Assembly (NCBI GenBank): GCA_973895155.1
Contig: OZ316892.1
Location: 20,894,001 to 20,958,000, forward strand
DNA from: Marsupella aquatica
Taxonomy: Eukaryota > Marchantiophyta
Length of the DNA: 64,000 bases
Reading direction: 5' to 3'
In this document: one piece after another, positions 48,946 to 58,959 of the stretch
How positions within the stretch are numbered: position 1 is the stretch's first letter
Layout: each line of letters starts with the position of its first letter
Translations under genes and position numbers: made by a program
Notes under the pieces: generated by a model
What the model saw: only the letters and a program-made list of their open reading frames with translations
Told to the model about the DNA's origin: nothing
The model's database searches: none

Positions 48946-49713
48946 ATGGCTTCAAAAAAGGATGACGATGAGGGTCCAAAGAAAAAGCAGACAAAGAAGG
49001 CAAAGGTTGCAAGATCAAAACTAATGCAAGCGTCGACATCAAACTTTGTCTTGCATCCAGAGGATGATAGGTGTCCAATAGAAGGACCCGAAGAAGATGA
49101 TGTGCTCAAAGGCCAAGAAGTTTTGTGTAATATTGAGCAATATTATACTTTTGGCATCCGCAAAATTTTTGATATTCCTGTCAAAAGTATTATTCCGCCA
49201 TCGGCCGTTTTTGTATATCGAATGTTCAATCATTCGCATGCAATGGAGATATCCAAGTCTATGATGAAAAACCCTGGACAGGAACCACAAGTTGCTGATT
49301 TGATTCCGTATTGCGAGAGCACTCAACAGTTGCTTCATTATGACAACACACCTCAAGATAGGAAAGAGTTTTTGATTGGTGTGAAGAAGCAGGAGATCCA
49401 ATTCCTTGCCACCAGTGGCCAGCATTCTGCAAGAGCTGCCCAATGGATCCAAGGGTGGGCCGACACTGATGCCAAGTTGACAGATCTAGCCAACAAACTA
49501 AAGTATAGGAAAGCAAGGATCCTATCTGACCTCACTCCGAAGACAATTTTGGTTGAGCATTCAAGTTTATCGAACGCTGTGAATAATAATATGCAATTTA
49601 AGTCTTGTTTTTTAGAGACTATTGTTCATGCAAGAAGGCAATTTGAGGAGTGCGGGAAACCGCCGCGTCCAGGGATTGGGACCAATCAAAATATAGACAG
49701 GAAAAACTATCAG
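48946..49713 (+). CDS. ParB-like domain exon of the fused gene
   Basis: After a Lys-rich start (MASKKDDDEGPKKKQTKKAK), the segment FDIPVKSIIPPSAVFVYRMF, then HSHAMEISKSMMKN, VADLIPY and FLATSGQHSARAAQWIQ, follows the ParB N-terminal / sulfiredoxin-like fold pattern: IPV-x-x-I-x-P, R-x-F near an Ala-rich helix, and a G-Q/E-H/R ... AA signature. In bacteria and phages ParB-like domains occur at the N-terminus of DNA methyltransferases. A downstream helical part ends with NYQ at the GT donor 49714. The exon is open without lesions. If the preceding TGA is a mutation, this Met is internal to a longer protein. Confidence 0.6.
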
Positions 49714-49777
49714 GTACATTTCTGAGCAAGGCAATCTATTCTTGATTCCCTTTGATTAAAGATTGGGGTAGAGGTTT

Positions 49778-49959
49778 GCCTCGCCCTTAGGGCGAGGCTA
49801 CTTGTCTTGTTTTCCTTGGTTAGAATATTAAAGCAAATGCTTGCCTTGCCCTGAGGGCGAGGCAACCTGGACTAGTCTCTCTAAGAATATTGCTTGAGTT
49901 CCATTTCTGTCAATTGCGGTTGGATGCAGAAGTTTGCCTCACCCTTAGGGCAAAGCGGC
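49778..49959. repeat. Three GC-rich hairpins in the intron 49714-50044
   Basis: GCCTCGCCC-TTA-GGGCGAGGC (49778-49798) is a perfect 9-bp stem with a 3-base loop. A second copy (49841-49865) has an 11-bp stem with one G-T pair, and a third (about 49,935-49,956) is degenerate. Spacing between copies is about 60-90 bp. The surrounding intron is AT-rich, so these stand out as inserted or spreading palindromes. Confidence 0.85.
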
Positions 49960-50044
49960 CTAGCCTGTTTCAAACATCTAGATATAAACTTTCTACCATA
50001 TGCATTGTACCCTGAAACCAATGTCAAGTCCATTGGATATGCAG

Positions 50045-52267
50045 AATTGGTTTTTCCCTGGCAAAGGTCACAATGGGGAAGTCAAGCCTGAAAAGCATTT
50101 ACTGGTTACTTTTTGCTGAGGATGAGCTCTTTGAATTATGGCAGAATGTGTGTGGAGAATGGTTGAGTGGGAAGCTCCAAGATGGTGTTGGTGGGTATGG
50201 AGGGCCAAGACCCCCCAAATCGATTGTTCCCGGTACCTTTCAATGCTTTGAAGGAGAGATTAGTAGTGAACAAATAATTGAGATCTTGAAGGACGTTCAA
50301 GAGGAGCGTGCCTTGATGAAGAAGGATATCACCAACAAATCAGAGCTTGTCGCAATGGGAGACTTGGCACTTACAATCAAGATAATGTCCAAACTGAGAC
50401 ATTACTGGCTATTTTGCGGAAAAGTATTGTGAGAAGTTTCCTGTTGGCACATCTTGGGAGTCTCTAGTGACGTTGTTGCCTTCCTTGAAATCTGAGCTTG
50501 AGATGACAAAGTTGAGGAGAGCAGCGGGTGAGGTTTACCTCAACAATTTGTTGAAGAAGAACGTGGTCAAGGAGAGTTTCCCGCAAAGTCTGATGGTCAG
50601 ACTAGATGGGTTGTATTGTAAAGAAATTAGTGGGATTGGTCGTTCTCGCACGGAGCCTTTCTTGACATTTTTTAGTGATAATTTGATGAAGACGACCAGG
50701 CCGGAGATGCTACAAGAGCCTTCGCCTTTGTGTCCTCTTGCCATTGTTGACTTCAGTAGGCTCCGACAACATGTTTGGACTGATTCTGAAATTATTGCAT
50801 TACTGCAATACATTGTGGATCTTCCAAGAAATCCAACAATTGTTGTTGTCATGACTGTGCATCCGGGGCCACTTGCTGCAAACATTTTGAGTGCCCTTAG
50901 GAAATTGCAGCATGAAAAGGGAATGGACATCCACGTTGATTACGGGAGCTATCGATAGAGTGATACACCAGTTCCAGAGGGCTTACTTTTCAATTGTGGT
51001 ATGGAGGAGATAATCTTTGCAGGAATCACCACTGAGGAGAAATTTGATTGGAAGCAAGTGTTCAGGCCTGGATTTAATTGCCAATTTTCTTACAATTCAA
51101 CGATAGACCTTGATTTCCAAGTGGGAGACAAGATGGAGAAGCGAGATAAGAATAAGAGTAAGACAAGTAAGGAGACAGAGGCCGAGTCAACTGTGACATT
51201 TCACATTGGAGATTTCTTGCGAAAGGCTCCCATGTTTGAGATGGCGGGAAGTAGAGGTGGCTTTCTGAATATTCACGCTAAGCCAAAATATATGCTGTAG
51301 AGTATTATTGAATTTTTTTCGACTGAAGGGGAAACTATCCTTGACTTTTTCTCGGGAGGACAGGTTATGAAGGTGTCCTTGTTGTGTTTCAGAGAATGCT
51401 TTGCGTATTCAGACATTGAGGATGAATATGATTTCACTCAAGCATATGGAAGGGTTCTGCGAGAAGGTTCCTTCCATAATGAGTCACGGGATGGGCGGTT
51501 CCAAATTTGGCAGATCCTGCGATGTGGTTTCCGAGCGTGTTGGCGCCAAAGAAGGCGTAGAGCAGGGTGAAGATGAGATTGAGGAAGGAGAATTGGGTCA
51601 CGACACAGACGATAGGGTCACCAGAAATTTGGATGAACGTGGAACACAAGTGGTAGGTACTCCCTACTTTGGTGTGGGGTTGATAGATGTTGTGGGTCGA
51701 CCTGAGGGCGACCCACCAAAAAATCCCTTTGCCGGTGTAGAGAATTGGATGCACCAATCGGACCCAGATCTTACATCGTCCACATTGGACACACAATGGA
51801 AGGCAACCGCAGGTGATCTAGGTAATATTGGCAGAGTAGAATTGGAAGAAATGCCAGACATTGCGCTTGCAAAGGAGGATGATCGCCAAGTGCCTGAGAC
51901 CGCAGCACATGAAGAAGAGAAGGCAGGTGCTTCAACTCCTCCCCTGTCTCCTCTATATTGCTCATTAGGGAGTAAATTGGTTTTACAAGTGCTTCTACAG
52001 GAAGCCCTGTAGTATTATCATTTTCACAAAATTCTGGATCTGAGATAGGCAGGACTGGATATATGAAAATAGTCCGTCGTGCAACTCATTTTATATGGAG
52101 AAATGGACCAAAGGTTGGAATGATAGAATCACTAGACAAAGGTCCAAAGATAATGGCAAAATAAGATTACAAAAAAATGAACTTGAGATTGAGCCTAGTT
52201 TTTGCACCCCCATCCTTTGAAGAGCAACTTCCCAGTGGCATCAACTCTGAGATACAGAGTGTTCTAG
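50045..52267 (+). pseudogene. N4/N6-type DNA methyltransferase-like domain (motif order IV ... X-I), decayed
   Basis: Exons 50045-51926 and 52001-52267. After a helical region, a motif IV-like strand appears as PLAIVDFSRLRQHVW, where active enzymes have D/N/S-PP-Y/F/W. Strands follow (NPTIVVVMTVHPGPLAANIL; FNCGMEEIIFAG), then the motif X/I region: HAKPKYML, IIEFFSTEGETILDFFSGG (family LDxFxGxG), and FAYSDIEDEYDFTQAYGR, as in the E/D-x-D plus A-x-x-R end of this fold. This is the circularly permuted order of beta-class enzymes. The replaced motif IV suggests lack of catalysis, even before decay. An acidic linker (51,560-51,926) follows. Lesions: surplus bases near 50,117, 50,409 and 51,454; TAG at 50956 and 51298; TAA at 52162. 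Confidence 0.55.
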
Positions 52268-52388
52268 GTGATCAGACAATAGATGAATTTGGGCATTTTA
52301 ACATCGGAAATTATTAGCCTTTTCTTTGGTTCTTGGTATTTTAATGACAATCTAAGCTTTATCTTTGTAATAATATACTTTTTTACAG

Positions 52389-53618
52389 ACCAAAGTTGCG
52401 TCGTAGAATCTCCTTCCTCAAATGACTTTAATGGCATTCCCTCGGAAAGCGTTGTTGTGGAGGAAGAGTTTGACCCAGGTATACCTTGGATCTAAAAAAT
52501 AGCAAATTTTGAATGTATTTGTTTTTCTAGGAGGGTCGCTCGCCCCAGGGTCGTTCCTCTCTCCTTCAAATGTTATAACAAAGTTTGTTTGATTTCAAAT
52601 TTTGAGATTTTTCCTCGGTAGTAATTGTTTAAACTTTGAGTCACATTGACTAAGGGCTTATTTTAATGTTTCCAGACTTCACTCCAATACTACACTCTCC
52701 GATCCGGCGAAAGCTCTTGGTTCTTGATCTTAACAAGATTTGTTGGGATTGCATTAAGACCAGAAGCTCAGGACCATGGCAAAATCAGACAAGTTTACGT
52801 GGTGTGCACTGGGGGAGACATGGAGGGTTTAATTTCATGTATGTGGAGCGCCCCTACCTCCATGAATTTCTATATGCAGCTTTCATGGCTTTTGACGTCG
52901 CAATTTGGACCTGTGCAAGGAGGCCAAAAACAATGGACTTAATGGAGATGATTTTCATTGAGGAGGAGCGACAGAAGTTCAAGTTTGTCTTTACTCTAAT
53001 AGTTGCATCCAAAGGTCAGATATAAGAGACGGGAAGGCCAACTTACTTTTGAAGAATCTGCAAACCATTTGGGACCGTTTTCCAGAAAAATATGATGCTT
53101 CTAATACAGTTCTTATTGATGATTCTCCATTGAAGGCATTTTTGAATTATGACGTGAATGGATTGTTTCCAAATCCATTTACTCACACAGCTTCAAATGA
53201 CACTTTTTTGCCCGAGATATTATGGCCGTATCTTTGCAAATTGAGAAAGGCCTATTGTGTTCAACATTATATCACTGTCAACAATCCAAAGTGGTCTGTT
53301 TTCAATTTATTAACAAGCAAGGAGGATCATGCTGCCATCTATGCTCTTTTGGAGGTGAAGTGGGGAGATTGTCGTTGTATCCATAAGGAGTTTGGAACCA
53401 TCTTGGATGTGACTCCTGAAGAGATTCCTTGGAACGGAAAGGAGGAGGTCCAGCATTACCCACCACTAGAGATGTGGACCACGGATGAGATCAAAGAAAC
53501 TGCAAATGCTATACTTGGAGACAACTATTCTGGTCCTCATAGACAAAATAGAAGGCATTTTATTTGGAAAGTTCTAAGAACTAGGGATCTCACCAATAAG
53601 TTTAAGAACATCATGTGA
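52389..53618 (+). pseudogene. FCP1/NIF (HAD) phosphatase-like C-terminal domain
   Basis: FCP1-type domains dephosphorylate Ser in RNA polymerase II tails and other proteins. Exons 52389-52478 and 52676-53618. The 5' splice (phase 1) joins EEEFDP to DFTPILHSPIRRKLLVLDLN. The catalytic loop reads LVLDLNKIC: the first Asp is kept and the second position is Asn, as in plant DLNG-type members. RPYLHEFLYAAFMAFDVAIW and WTCARRPKTMDL follow, then after a frame change near 53,000 IRDGKANLLLKNLQTIWD, NTVLIDDSPLKAFLNY (motif IV Asp-Asp), and FLPEILWPYL. A further 110 residues are unrecognised. Fusion to the methyltransferase-like part is supported by matching splice phases at 52267/52389. Confidence 0.65.
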
Positions 53619-53639
53619 GAGATACTTGCAACCGTGACA

Positions 53640-54150
53640 TCTGCTATGATTAATTAGGAAGCAGACTTTCTTGTTCAAATAAGTTTTGTCTTCAGTTGAT
53701 CATTAGGAGATAGGGTTGCTCTAGTGCCTACCCTGAATTGTGCATTCATATTATGTCAAAGGATATGTTTTGAACATGTAGGATAAAGTAAACAATTAGA
53801 ATATGCTTAGTGTGAGGCTCTCTCACTAGACTAGACAATTTATTAATTATATTGTGGGTCAATCTCATTATGACCCTTGATTTATCATCATAGATATTTT
53901 TAATCTATGGTTTGAGTGGTATTGGCCTCTGATTTTTGGACTGAATCAAATTTACTTTAATTTATAAATTAATTAGAATATATGATTTAATTTATTATTA
54001 AACATTTGGGTGAAAAAAACAAAAATTTGGGCATTCAAAAGTGCATATTTGGGCTAAAAAAATTAAAAAATGGGAATGATTTAAAAGAAATTTGGCCTGA
54101 AAAAAAACAACTTTAGGGTTCATATTTTGGACTTTTAAAAGTACAGTTTT
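53640..54150. other. AT-rich spacer
   Basis: No gene is seen. It is strongly AT-rich with poly-A tracts near 54,010-54,110, and may include the 3' untranslated region of the fused gene. Confidence 0.4.
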
Positions 54151-56365
54151 AATGAATATAGTGATGTTTCCTTTGCCTTTGGATCAATGAAATTCAACCA
54201 TGGTGACAATTTTGGCAAGTCACTCCAAAGCCGTATGACTTGGGAGTGATTTCCCCAAGGTTCCATCATGCCTTAAGTAAACAAAAAAATATGGCTCCAA
54301 AGTGTTCATGGTGCAACTAGTCGTTGGACAATAGCACTGGGTATAGTGTCCCGCACTTAGTGGAGAGGTTTCCACCTTCATGCAGGGCCCCATGGCACAC
54401 TAGGGCCCACCCAAAGCTCCTAGACCCAAAGGGTCATTTCTGCTGGTACATAATGATGATATTTGTAGTCATTGGTTTTTTTGAGACAAGTATATTCATA
54501 AGTGACGGAATGAAGGCCCTAGTACCTCCAAAAAGAGCCCACTCTAGATTTCTTCCAAAAGTGGAATAAAACCCTAAACCCTTAGACCCTCATGCATATG
54601 CACCATAGTAAGAGGGAAGCACCACAACCATGCCCATTCCATTGTTGTAGCACTACCTCTTGGAGAAACGAAACAAATGGCTCCATTTGCCTTTGGAACA
54701 TAAAATATTCATCCATGATGACGCTTTTGGCAAATCACTCCAAAGTTATATGACTTGGGGGTGATTTCCCCAAAGTTGCATCAACACCTTAGGTAAACGC
54801 AAAAACATGTCTCACGATTAATGATGGTGCAACTAGTGGCTAGAGAACAGTAAGTAGAGTGTCCAGCACCTTGTGAAGGGGTTGTTGGCCCCCCATGTAG
54901 TCCCTATCCCCAAACTGGTAATTTGTACTTCTCCTAAATGACTGCACAAGGGACCCCTCAAATCACCACAATTCATGTCATTTGACTTATATGATATCCA
55001 ATGTGACCATTTTAATGACCCTACTTGTAGTCATTGGTATTTATGACTGAACTTTGTTTGGAAATGACCCAATGAAGGCCCTAGCTAGTACCTCAAAAGA
55101 GAGCCCGCTCTAGATTCCTTGCAAAATTGTCCGAATATTCCTATAATTACCCTAAACCCGCACCCACACCATACAAGGAAGCACGACTCCCCTGCCCATT
55201 CCATTGGTGCAGCACTACCTCTTGGAGAACCCAAAAAAATATTTTATTTGCCTTTGGATGTGATGGTATGCATCCATGGTGACACTTTTGGCAAATCATT
55301 CCAAAGTCGTACAACTTGGGAGTGATTTCCCCAAAGGTGCATCATGCCTTAAGTAAATGCAAAGACATGTGTTCAAATTGCTAATGCCGTAACTAGTGAT
55401 TGGACAATGATGAGTATAGTGTCCCGCACACAGTGGAGGGGTTCTCACCTCTATGTAGGGCCCATGACACACTCGGGCCCACCTTAAGCTCGTAGACCAA
55501 AAATTGTCATTTATGCTGGTCCATAATGACACCATGAGGGATGTCTTGAATGACAACTTATATAGTCATTTGGTCAAAATTAATGACCTCTAATATGACT
55601 ATTGACATTACCCTTATTGCAGTCATTGGCATTCTTCAATGACTCTACAATTATGACCGGTGTCTGGAATGTCTATTGAGTATTTTAATCTTGATATCTC
55701 TTGGGCTCTTTAATGACTCTATAAGTAGTCATTTATGCAATGATTTCATAATGACTGTATGTTATTGTAAACATTGATATATATCGTGATTTTTAGATTG
55801 ACCCTATATTTAGTCATTTATGCGACAAGTCCATAATGACAGTATGTTGTTGTAAACACTGATATATGATAATTTCAAGATTGACCCTAGAGTTAGTCAT
55901 TTATGAGAGAAGTCCATAATGACGGTATGTTGTTGTAAACACTGATATATTCTTATTTTGAGAGTGACCCTAGATTTTGTCATTTAACACCATTGGTTAA
56001 AATGACGAAAATATATTTTTGTCATTTATCACCGTTGTCCAAAATGACCCAAATAGATTTTTGATCATTTCAATCATTGTCCAAAGTGACTATAATGGTG
56101 CTAAACACTGATTTATCATGGTTGTTATTTATTGGGTCATTTAGGACATGTGTCTAAATTGACCATTTTAGGAAAATTGTGTCATTTTGGTCGCATCAGA
56201 CATTATACAAAATGACGCAAAAGTTATCATTTTGTCATTTCAGTCTATTGGTCATTGTGGACAGTCATTCTCTCGTCATTCTTTTTGTGTCATTAGAAAT
56301 TTTGGTCATTGATTCATTTCCATCATTGGATGATTGGTCATAAAGGGCCCTGTTTTCTTCTAGTG
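54150..56365 (-). mobile_element. Truncated CACTA terminus, inverted copy of the left end of the 13.2-kb element
   Basis: Read on the minus strand from 56365 it begins CACTAGAAGAAAACAGGG and follows the element at 23489 through its subterminal words, the GGACACTATACTCATCATTG block and the GGAGTGATTTGCCAAAAGTG block. Similarity ends near 54,150, where the homologous segment is cut. The three bases outside the terminus are GCC, not TAA, so it was not the partner end of the left terminus in a simple insertion. No second terminus of its own was found between 36.7 and 54 kb. Confidence 0.8.
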
Positions 56366-56612
56366 GCCAGAGCTAAGTGTTAAGGTAGTGGAGTTCTGCG
56401 ACTGTGAGGAAAAGAAATTGAGGCTAGTGAGAAAAAGATTTTGGGAGAGGAAAGATGGTGAGGTGAGAAAAAGATGTCAAAGAGAGAAAGGATGTCGAGG
56501 GTGAGGGAATATGTCATGGTGAGATACTTGATGTCAAGGTTAAAAAAATATGACAAGATGAGAAAAGATAAAATGTCAAGGTGAGAAAACATATCAATGA
56601 GAGAGAAAGAGG

Positions 56613-57272
56613 AGGAGGCTACCCTTCCTTGCCTCCCGTGTCTGTGCCTAGGGTAGCCTAGCTCACAATGCCTTCATGTTATTGTATAGAAAAGGTCCTT
56701 AGGCAAAGCCAGGAGTTGCTGCAAAAAAATGGGCCCGGTGAGTGCAAGACTTTTGCCTGATTGTTGGATCAGACCATTGAGTCCCTCAATGCTCAGTCCT
56801 TGCTAGCCCTGCCCTCCTGCCCCGACCAGATAAAATTCACCCCACCCTCAATTGAAAGAAACTAATTACAACACCCCCCACCATCCAGAATAACAGCAAG
56901 ATGGAAGGGCCCAGGTGAACAGACAAATAACCAACCCTAACACCCTATCCTTATAGGATGAAACCAATTTAAGGCCATTAAAATAAACCTACCCCTAAGA
57001 AAACAAGAACGCCTCCCCATTAAAAAAGAAAATGACAAGTTTGGGTTACTTTTGTTGGGAGTTTGGCCACTTCTTCTTCAAAAAGAATTGGAAATGGAAA
57101 ATATTTTAAAACTGACAAAAAATAAGGGAAGCCTAGGAGCATGAAGGCATTGTGAGGAGGGCTACCCTAGGCACATGCAACCTACGTGCATGATTGTAGG
57201 GATTGTGGGCTAGGGCATGATTGTAGGAATTGTGGGCTAGAATAGACACAGGAGGCAGGAAGGGTTGCCTGG
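56613..57272. repeat. Fold-back (inverted repeat) element of about 660 bp
   Basis: The left arm 56613-56678 (GAGGCTACCCTTCCTTGCCT ... GTGCCTAGGGTAGCC ... CTCACAATGCCTTCATG) is repeated inverted at 57140-57272. The right arm is interrupted by about 80 bp that contains two GCATGATTGTAG(G/A)ATTGTGGGC-type units. The arms are near identical where they match. No target-site duplication was identified. Confidence 0.7.
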
Positions 57273-57579
57273 CACTCACTGCCCGCCACATAGCATAGTA
57301 ATCTAGGCCACAAACACTGTGGGCACTAAACAAATGTCACTTGTGGGTGATCCAAAGGCAAGGAAAAAATGTACTTTAGATCCAACGGCCCCCCAAAATC
57401 TGTTTTTGTAAGCTGATATTGCCCACAAATGGGCAGCCAGGATTGAATATTATAGAGTCAAGAAGACAAGAAGATTGTACATGACATCACCTTCAAAGTA
57501 GTGAGTGTATTGTGTTAAACCTTTTGCAATACTTTTGGCCTCTCTTTTAGGGCCAGGTACTTTGTTCTCATCTCCGTGA

Positions 57580-58950
57580 CTTCATCGACAGTTCAATCTT
57601 CCTATTTCTCAGGGTGGTTTTGGGTTTACTTCCATTGAGTGTCTTGCATCTTTGGCCTTTTTGGGTGCATGGGTGGCCGCCTTCTCATTGTTGGCAGATC
57701 ATTTCCTTATTGAGGATCGGCCTTTTTTACTTTCGTCTCTCATGGAGGTAAAGGAGGGTTCCCTCCCATTTCAGGTTCATTTGCGCACGGCACAATCATC
57801 ATTACCAAATCTTGTCCGAGCTGCGTTACCTTCATTTCAGGAGTTTTTATCCTTGGACCCTGTTCGTCTTCAGGCAGACCTTGCTAGGCGTATGCACGCT
57901 TTCACCCTCTCCAACATCCTCACCGAGGCACCTGACATGGACCGAGCTCGGATTCTTTCTTATGGAGGGAAGGGCGCAGGAGGATGGCTTCAAGCCAATC
58001 CAGTCATTTCTCATCTACGGATGTCTTCAGCAGAGTTCTCGACAGCCATGTGTCTTCGTATGGGGCTGCCCCATCCACTTCTTGTTTGTTTACCTACTTC
58101 TTGCGCTTATGGGAAGCCTTGTGATACCACAGGTGTCCATCTTCTTTGGTGCAGTTTGCAAGGCAAAATCATTTTTGTTCACGACACTGTGAGCTCGGGG
58201 TTTCAGTTCCACAAAAATGGCATATCACGTGCGACGAAGGATAGGGTCATTTTATTGGTTTTAAGAGAAGACTTAAGAATTTTTTGTAGAAGAACAATAA
58301 GGTCTTTTAAATTCAATTTTGAGACTTATAAGAACATTAGGGTCTTTCTAATCGAATTTTTGGAATATTGGATTTTTGGACCCCCAAGGTTGTGAGAGAT
58401 ACGATTGCTCAAGTTCTCTCACAACCTTGGGGGTCCAAAAATCCAAGGTGTTAAGAGATACGATTGCTCAAGTTCTCTCTGGCTCTTTGACCTGCATGCG
58501 GTGGGAGGTGGTGCTCAAGTTACCTGGTCCTCCATCACAGCGGTTACGGGTGGATCTTACCATGGTCCGTGAGGGTCAACGTACTTTGGTAGATGTAGTG
58601 GTGGCAAACCCATTGCGCCAAGACCTCATTGGGACAATGACAACAACGGCAGAAGCAGCGGCATCACGAGCGACATCAACAAAGGAGGCAAAATATGTTG
58701 CACAAACTTCATCTTGAGATACTTGGGATTCTTCGATAAGCTGCTCGGGATGTTCATGGCCGGATGGGTCCCACCGGACCCCCGCTATGTATTTTGACCG
58801 GGTTTTTGACTATGCACTTTCGCCAACGTATTTCAGTCACCTTACAGCGTGCTCAAGCTCGGGCCATCTATCATTGATCTCTGACAGTGGGTGCTAATGT
58901 GCCTCCGCAATGGCTAGCCCCCTAGAGGACATTCAAGTCTCACGTCTTGG
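57580..58950 (+). pseudogene. 3' part of a non-LTR retrotransposon (reverse transcriptase C-terminus and endonuclease-like end)
   Basis: The frame reads LPISQGGFGFTSIECLASLA, then AFLGAWVAAFSLL, DRARILSYGGKGAGGWLQAN, MCLRMGLPHPLL, CAYGKPCDTTGVH and FVHDTV. This matches the C-terminal region of LINE reverse transcriptases (GGxG; RAR-x-LS ... GAGAWL; LRLGLP; CxCG ... D ... GxH; HD-x-x-RD). After an interruption it continues RDTIAQVLSG ... RVDLTMVREGQRTLVDVVVA, a restriction-endonuclease-like strand pattern, and frameshifted remains extend to about 58,950. The interruption at about 58,190-58,454 splits the expected HD-RD motif. The upstream catalytic reverse-transcriptase motif is absent, so this is a 5'-truncated dead copy. 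Confidence 0.6.
58368..58446. repeat. Perfect 32-bp inverted repeat inside the LINE remnant
   Basis: 58368-58399 (TTGGATTTTTGGACCCCCAA ...) pairs perfectly with 58415-58446 around a 15-base loop. A 26-bp direct repeat (AGAGATACGATTGCTCAAGT...) occurs at 58395 and 58454, straddling the right arm. This arrangement fits a template-switch rearrangement. Confidence 0.92.
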
Positions 58951-58959
58951 CGATTTAGT

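Larger units (their letters stand above)
43240..53618 (+). pseudogene. Large spliced gene fusing SAM-like, ParB-like, DNA-methyltransferase-like and FCP1/NIF-like domains; decayed
   Basis: Overall entry; the parts are listed separately. Exons can be followed from 43240 to 53618. The first nine (to 46665) splice in phase 0 apart from one frame change. A Lys-rich exon ends in TGA at 48931 and continues in the same frame into the ParB part. From 49713 the introns 49714-50044 (phase 0), 51927-52000, 52268-52388 and 52479-52675 (all phase 1) carry the frame through the methyltransferase-like domain into the NIF domain, so those belong to one gene. Premature stops are at 48931, 50956, 51298 and 52162; single-base frame changes lie near 44,390, 50,117, 50,409, 51,454 and 53,000. 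The nucleus is the likely location. The link across 46665-48300 is inferred. Confidence 0.6.

Noticed and set aside
54324-55325. Plus-strand frames within the inverted CACTA end
   Set aside because: They are the same subterminal repeat peptides as at 25-26 kb.
23489-56365. A single simple 32.9-kb CACTA insertion
   Set aside because: Flanking triplets differ (TAA and GCC), while the terminus at 36720 has the matching TAA; kept only as a macro-transposon possibility.
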